Shown piece by piece: positions 58,900 through 64,000 of a stretch of 64,000 nt of DNA; within the stretch, counting starts at the first letter, position 1, and the number at the start of each line of letters is the position of its first letter. Under the pieces are notes generated by a model. It was not told the DNA's origin. It did not search any database and worked only from the letters and a program-made list of their open reading frames with translations. A program made the translations under genes and the position numbers. Origin of the DNA: Corbicula japonica. Its lineage: Eukaryota; Mollusca; Bivalvia; Venerida; Cyrenidae. Location: positions 2,976,001-3,040,000 of the forward strand of contig JAZAYU010000012.1 of assembly GCA_038501625.1 (NCBI GenBank), given 5' to 3'.

Positions 58900-58975
58900 A
58901 CGGCCGTGGTTCAGTGGTAGAGATTTGCACTATTCATGCGACACCTCCGGGTTCGAATTACCATGAATTTTTTTT
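58900..58975 (+). mobile_element. Degenerate tRNA-like sequence (SINE head)
   Basis: GTGGTTCAGTGG (58906-58917) fits an A box and GGTTCGAATTA (58950-58960) is a weakened B box. A T run follows at about 58970. The mismatched B box and poor acceptor pairing argue against a functional tRNA. It sits just beyond the LINE fragment. Confidence 0.5.
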
Positions 58976-59547
58976 TGAATTAACTTTCACCTTTTTTAAA
59001 GTTCTATGTGATTTTTTTTAAACTACATGCTCTTAATTTATGAATCAGGATAAGAGACGAAGCTGTAATAGAGATACGAGCCCGTCTTGAAAATGTAAAA
59101 TAGAGACATTCATTTCATGCAAAATGTTAGCTCCGCAACTACATACTTGAATATTGTTTATTCTAAGCATTTCTATTGTTTGTGGCATGTTTCCATAATA
59201 CTAGCATTAGGTTAATGTAATTAGTACACAATAACATTCGGAACTTACGGGTGCATATTTTAACAAAAATGCGATAATGGTGTATGCTTAAATCATATTT
59301 GCATTGATCTGTCCAAACAACGACCTCAAACATAAATTGAACAGTAATGTGTTAATACGTGACAAGATTAAGGTAAATACCGATATTTATGTTATCCGTC
59401 TACATTTTCTTTACTTCAGTACACAATCTAGACAGTGAAGACGACTATTACTACATGTATCAGTTTGCAAGAAATTAGAACAGTCTCAGTTGTTATTGGA
59501 TCCTCGTAAAACCAAAACTACTGTAGATTAAATATATTTGAAATGTT
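58976..59547. other. Intergenic, nothing recognised
   Basis: AT-rich DNA without coding or RNA signals. Confidence 0.35.
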
Positions 59548-59990
59548 TAAAAGGGCGAGGCTGTGACATTGTGACCGAAGCCACAGTCGCTCTGTTATAG
59601 CCCATTAGTCCGGGCATCGGTAAGTATGGTCGATTTGAGATTGAGTTTTTGTCACCCATCCTCAACCCAACTTACAAGTGATGTGAATTTTTTATTAATA
59701 CGTTAGTTTTAATAAATATATTTACAGTCGTTTTGATATTTAAATATATAGTGTCCAATATGCTACATACAGACAATATATACACGTTAATTGTGGACAA
59801 AAGCATTACAGAATGTTGCCAAATGTTTCGTGAATATTGACTATAAAATTTACTTTAAAGAGATATGTACATTTCTAAAATATTAAGGCAAACATGTATT
59901 TAATACACATGAAATTCGAGTTTTATATTCAATATTTATTTTTAAAGTATACTGTATATAAGAATGTATTTATAGATGATTTATCGTTAG
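59548..59990 (+). repeat. Distant third relative of the large dispersed repeat
   Basis: AAGGGCGAGGCTGTGACATT, GTGACCGAAGCCACAGTC, GTTTTTGTCACCCATC and TGCCAAATGTTTCGT match the first third of the repeats at 15725 and 53950 at reduced similarity. The remaining two thirds are absent. Confidence 0.55.
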
Positions 59991-60409
59991 CCTTCAACGA
60001 TGAGTGCTAACTACTTAAATTCATATTACTTATGTTAATCGTGTTACACACGATGCGAAAGTTCGCGAAAATACAAAAAGATGAGGCTATATATTGTTAA
60101 AATGGTCAGAATGGTCGGTATTTTTATTTAAACTTAGTCTAGATGGGGACATGCGCAAGCGCAGGCAAGGAGAATCTACGTACATGTATTTGCATTAGAA
60201 AGGCATCCCTGTAGCGAGAGGACACGATCTTATTTATCTGAAAACTGTCCAATTTACTTCCTTTTATAATGTTTTCGATGCTGAAATGTTGAAAAGGGCG
60301 TGTAAATTTGAAAAGTGAACCGCTGCTTTATATACAAATGCTTTTACAAGGAAAGGTTTCTTGACCTTTTCCTCCATATACCAGGATCTGCACTGGTCGC
60401 ATTTTGGTC

Positions 60410-60540
60410 AGAAATAATCTAATGAATAAAAAAAGCGAACAGTATAGATCCTGATCAGATGGCACGGATGTGCCGGCTGATCTGGATCTAAACTGATCGC
60501 CCACGCAATAAAGGTGTGTCTATGGAGGAAAGGGTTAAAA
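60410..60540. repeat. Dispersed MITE fragment (GATCTGGATC family)
   Basis: GCGAACAGTATAGATCCTGA, GATGTGCCGGCTGATCTGGA and AATAAAGGTGTGTCTATGGA match text near 36500-36600 and 650-690. This family of palindromic GGATC-containing elements is widespread in venerid-type bivalve DNA, as far as I recall. Confidence 0.5.
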
Positions 60541-60949
60541 ATCCGGTTTTATTATAGTTCCAACAGCAGACTTAAACAAGTGTACAAGTGTAAACGTCCA
60601 AAATACGTACAACTTTTAAATATTTCGTGATTCACGGACTTAGCGTCGTGCTACTTTGGTGACAGTTCAAAAATTTTGTGTCGCCCTCTTTAAGGTCATA
60701 TTTCATAAAAGCCAGGTCATTCATGTGCAGTGTATATATTCATATTGTAACAATCAATTAGCACGTTTTAACTTCTTGGTCTTTATGACGTGAGAATTTC
60801 CTTCTATTTTCGGAAATTTGTATTCATGGCCTAAAAGATCCTAATTCAGAAATGGGTTTAGCTGTTTTTTTCACATTTCCCAGAAGTTTAATTGGAGTGA
60901 CGCGAGAAAAGGTGACAGAGAAACAGGCCCGCTCTTAACGTTCATATAG

Positions 60950-61550
60950 GGGTCTGTTGAATGGTCCGTCCATCAATTTTGGTGGCAGCCATCAACAAAG
61001 ATTCGCGTTCCTGTGTTCTCCTATGATTTCTCCCGTTATATTGATGAACAAGTGTTTAAAGTTTCAATTTGAAAGCTGTAGTATAAGTAGTATGGAAGTT
61101 ATGAGTTTGTACACTACCTTGCACGCAAACTTTAACCTGAAATTCTAAGTCAAAAAAGGGCCATAAATTGATCAACATGAAAATTAGAGTTATGGTTCTT
61201 GGAATACACACTCGGGATATGATGATAAACATGTGTTGAAAGATTCAAAGCTGTAGTATAAGTAGTATGGAAGTTATGAGTTTGTACACTAGCTTGCACA
61301 CAAACTTTAATTTAATTCTAAGTCGAAAAAGGGCCATAATTTGATCAAATTAAAAGTAAGATTTACGGTTCTTGGAATACTCACTCGTGATATGATGATA
61401 AACAAGTCTGCCAAGTTTCAAAACTGTAGCTTAGTAGTTTTTAAGATAACAGTAGGTTGCATGCGAAGTTTAACCAAAGCAAGACGCCGAAGCCGATGAC
61501 AAAGTGAGTGCAATAGCTCGACATATTCTTCGAATAGTCGAGCTGAACAA
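60950..61550 (+). mobile_element. Pearl/Helitron-like element with terminal hairpin
   Basis: About three units of 165-175 bp share AAAGCTGTAGTATAAGTAGT and GAAGTTATGAGTTTGTACAC (near 61073 and 61250), GGGCCATAA.TTGATCAA and GTTCTTGGAATAC.CACTCG. They are followed by GACGCCGAAGCCGATGAC and the hairpin AGCTCGAC-a-TATTC-ttc-GAATA-GTCGAGCT at 61515-61544. This array-microsatellite-hairpin order is that of bivalve Helitron-like elements. It abuts the 3' end of the MSH5 gene. Confidence 0.75.
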
Positions 61551-61665
61551 CAGTATTATTTTTTATTTTATTATAGACTTTATATGATGATTCTGATGAT
61601 TGCATATGTTTGTGATATCTCGTTTTTCATCATAAAGAAACAATGGCTAAAGGAATTCTTTCCAT

Positions 61666-61671
61666 TTTATT
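61666..61671 (-). promoter_or_regulatory. Candidate polyadenylation signal of MSH5
   Basis: TTTATT on the plus strand is AATAAA on the minus strand, about 120 bases past the MSH5 stop at 61790-61792. Confidence 0.5.
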
Positions 61672-61789
61672 CAAGAATGATAGGAAACGGGTAGTACATG
61701 TAACAAAAAATGTTCAATCTGCCATAAAATCAACAACACACTAATGTTGCTAGATCAGTCAATGTCTGGTTCTTGGCTAGTTCCAAATT

Positions 61790-63760
61790 TCACAGTTTTC
61801 CTTCACTGACTGGAAGAACAAAGTCTGCCAGAAACGCTTTGATATCCACCATGTCTAAATCCAGCTGCAAAAATTTGTCCACAATTGTCTTACACCTGTA
61901 ATAAAGAATAAGAGAGTTATAATACAGTGAACAAACCCCACATGATTTAAGAAAAAATATTCGTGTTATCAGTAAATAAAATGAAGCCACCTGTCTGGAT
62001 GCAGGGTCAGTGGCAAGATTTTCAGAAAGGAGGTTGTTTCAGGCAGTCTTAGTTTTGTTACAAAATTACACAAAAATTGTCAACTTTCTGGCCAAAATCA
62101 TCATTAAAACTAAGTATTGCTGGTCAAAAAAAGGATTTGAACAACCTGCTGAATTTGATTCCGAGTCTACATGTATCATGAAGCCATGTTGTGTATCACA
62201 TTTTACCTTTTCACTTGTGTTTCTATGTCAGCTGTATCTCTCCTCTGAAGTGGCTTGCACTGCTGTATTAACTCTGAAGCCTGAAATATAAACCAGTAAA
62301 ATATACTTGTTACATTAAATAAGCTCCCAAAATTATCAATTTCTTGACTGTGTAACAGAAATGTTGGATGAAAAACATAAAAAGACAGGTACATTAATCA
62401 TCTCATGATATCTTCCTGTTTGATTTATGTATGAGGTAACTGTTTGTACTGATTAATGTACAAATGATTCTTGCACACAAAATTCTGTCCTTTTTGTTTA
62501 AAAATGCTCTCATACAATCTGAATTTTAAGTAAAACTTGAATGAGTTCAGAAATAAAAATTCTGAAGCGAGAATCTGGATGTGTTTTGCTTGATTTTTTT
62601 TTTGGTCAGGAATATAATAGTCAGTTGGTGTCGAATTCAGCTCTCACATGAAATGCTTAACTAGAACTGGTGTGTCCCTCCACTAACTGGTACAAAACTG
62701 CTTCACATACCTCATTCCCTCGTCTGATGATATCATCCAGCAGACCAGCTTGAGCTGCTACATGACAGGCGTAACTAGAACTCATTTGTGCCTTCACTAA
62801 CTGGTAGAAAACTTCTTTATGTACCTCATTTCCTCGTCTGACGATATCCTCTGGCAGACCAGCTTGAGCTGCCACATGACAGGCGTAACTAGAACTCATT
62901 TGTGCCTTCACTAACTGGTATAAAACTTCTTTATGTACCTCATTTCCTTGTCTGACGATATCCTCCAGCAGACCAGCTTGAGCTGCCACATGACAGGCGT
63001 AACTAGAACTCATTTGTGCCTTCACTAACTGGTAGAAAACTTCTATACGTACCTCATTTCCTCGTTTGACGATATCTTCCGGCAGACCAGCTTGAGCTGC
63101 CACATGACAGGCGTAACTAGAACTGGTGTGTCCCTCCACTAACTGGTAGAAAACTTCTTTATGTACCTCATTCCCTCGTCTGATGATATCATCCAGCAGA
63201 CCAGCTTGAGCTGCTACATGACAGGCGTAACTAGAACTCATTTGTGCCTTCACTAACTGGTAGAAAACTTCTATACGTACCTCATTTCCTCGTTTGACAA
63301 TATCCTCCTGCAGACTAGCTTGAGCTGCCACATGACAGGCGTAACTAGAACTGGTGTGTACCTCCACTAACTGGTAGAAAACTTCTATACTTACCTCATT
63401 CCCTAGTCTGACAATATCCTCCGGCCGACCAGCTTGAGCTGCTACATGACAGGCGTAACTAGAACTGGTGTGACCCTCCACTAACTGGTAGAAAACTTCT
63501 ATACGTACCTCATTCCCTCGTCTGACAATATCCTCCGGCAGACCAGCTTGAGCTGCTACATGACAGGCGTAACTAGAACTGGTGTGACCCTCCACTAACT
63601 GGTAGAAAACTTCTATACGTACCTCATTCCCTCGTCTGACAATATCCTCCGGCAGACCAGCTTGAGCTGCTACATGACAGGCGTAACTAGAACTGGTGTG
63701 ACCCTCCACTAACTGGTACAGAAATACAAGCTCCTCTCCATTATGAAGAGTCTCTAAAGT
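61790..63760 (-). CDS. MSH5: MutS homologue MSH5, last three exons, with nine-fold duplicated motif
   Basis: MSH5 pairs with MSH4 (MutS-gamma) to stabilise meiotic crossover intermediates. Minus-strand exons are 63760-62711, 62280-62207 and 61895-61790; phases 0 and 2 agree, acceptors are TTTACAG, ATTTCAG and TTACAG, donors GAG|GTATGT and AAAAG|GTAAAA. The first exon starts TLETLHNGEELVFLYQLVEG and continues SSSYACHVAAQAGLPEDIVR, matching the MSH5 region after the Walker B part of the ATPase. The second exon encodes ASELIQQCKPLQRRDTAD. The last encodes CKTIVDKFLQLDLDMVDI and ends VLPVSEGKL. These match the MSH5 C-terminus (SDLI..GKPI; VDKF..LDL; VLP). The first exon should be about 138 bp but is 1,050 bp because a 114-bp unit occurs nine times without stop or frameshift. 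The 5' exons lie outside the window. Confidence 0.85.
62660..63706 (-). repeat. Nine-copy, 114-bp in-frame array inside an MSH5 exon
   Basis: Nine full units of 38 codons, plus 21 bases of a tenth, run in gene order from 63706 to 62660. Each unit has SSSYACHVAAQA followed by a GLPEDIV- or GLLDDII-like stretch, RGNEV, and a linker ending FYQLV or LYQLV. Units 1-4 and 6 start EGHT or EVHT; units 5, 7, 8 and 9 start KAQM. Units 1 and 2 are identical at the nucleotide level. The linker between units (about 21-24 bases after GAG) looks like former intron start, GTACGTATAGAAGTTTTCTA, now read through. The partial tenth unit ends in a stop at 62657 and would be intronic if the unit-9 donor at 62711 is used. 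Confidence 0.95.
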
Positions 63761-63769
63761 CTGTAAACA

Positions 63770-63933
63770 GATGAATTTTTATGTTTCAAATTCACACAAG
63801 TACATTTACATCATTAATATTCTTGAATTAAACACTGTACCAACATCAGTGTTGAACTTCGATACTACTTATACTACGGCTTCTTTCTGGAGGGTTAAAC
63901 AGATCATGAAAATGCACAACTTAATATTTGGAG
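63770..63933. other. MSH5 intron sequence, nothing recognised
   Basis: Sequence upstream (in gene sense) of the duplicated exon, presumably intron. The remainder to 64000 is the edge copy of the palindromic element described at 1565-1699. Confidence 0.5.
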
Positions 63934-64000
63934 TATAAGTATCATGCATGAGTGTGAGGTGAAGATGGAAAAATCTGTCACCGAGGGTTAACTGTTTTGC

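Noticed and set aside
58900..58975. Functional tRNA gene
   Set aside because: The B box is degenerate and the T-stem and acceptor pairing fail.
62660..63706. CRISPR array or ordinary minisatellite interpretation of the 114-bp repeats
   Set aside because: The units are contiguous, coding, in frame with recognisable MSH5 sequence and flanked by consistent splice sites. There are no unique spacers and the DNA is eukaryotic.

Overview
This 64-kb window is AT-rich, repeat-dense animal DNA. The style points to a marine bivalve mollusc: small exons in long introns, many degenerate non-LTR retrotransposon fragments, several 150-170-bp tandem-core elements of the pearl/Helitron-like kind known from bivalves, palindromic MITEs and tRNA-derived SINE pieces. 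A 500-base run of N (45173-45672) is an assembly gap. Organism and family names come from recognition of sequence style; no search was run.

Three spliced genes can be supported by reading frame, splice sites and exon phase. (1) Plus strand, about 7.26-15.39 kb: a gene of at least five, probably six exons for a charged helical protein I do not recognise. Its 4.8-kb third intron holds a CR1/L2-like LINE 3' end and a large CT/CG microsatellite. (2) Plus strand, 29.74-31.90 kb: a complete two-exon gene for a predicted 572-residue protein. Exon 1 encodes two B-boxes and a coiled coil (a RING-less TRIM-like protein). Exon 2 encodes a P-loop GTPase domain of the immunity-related (IRG) type. (3) Minus strand, 63.76-61.79 kb: the last three exons of a MutS homologue that I read as MSH5. 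Its antepenultimate exon contains nine in-frame copies of a 114-bp unit, each encoding the conserved C-terminal MutS motif.

The rest is mostly mobile DNA. Non-LTR (LINE) fragments lie at the left edge and near 2.5, 10, 20.6, 33.4, 39.2, 42 and 58.7 kb. They belong to several clades, including an L1/Tx1-like copy facing a CR1/jockey-like copy tail to tail at 39-43.5 kb. An LTR element without coding capacity spans 45.85-50.32 kb, with two TG...CA LTRs and a polypurine tract. A 1.8-kb terminal-inverted-repeat element with a 6-bp CAATAA target duplication spans 21.68-23.49 kb. A hAT-like MITE lies at 5.46-6.34 kb. Long foldback elements lie at 27.7-28.6 and 32.4-33.1 kb, flanking the B-box/IRG gene. 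Tandem-core elements occur near 6.5, 18.6, 22.1, 26.0, 26.8, 38.0 and 61 kb. A repeat of nearly 2 kb is present at 15.7 and 53.95 kb, the second copy interrupted by an insertion carrying tRNA-like A and B boxes.

The two most notable observations are the MSH5 intra-exon array, in which every copy keeps a possible splice donor at the ancestral exon boundary, and the B-box/coiled-coil/IRG-GTPase chimera, which joins a TRIM-type scaffold to an interferon-inducible-type GTPase domain.
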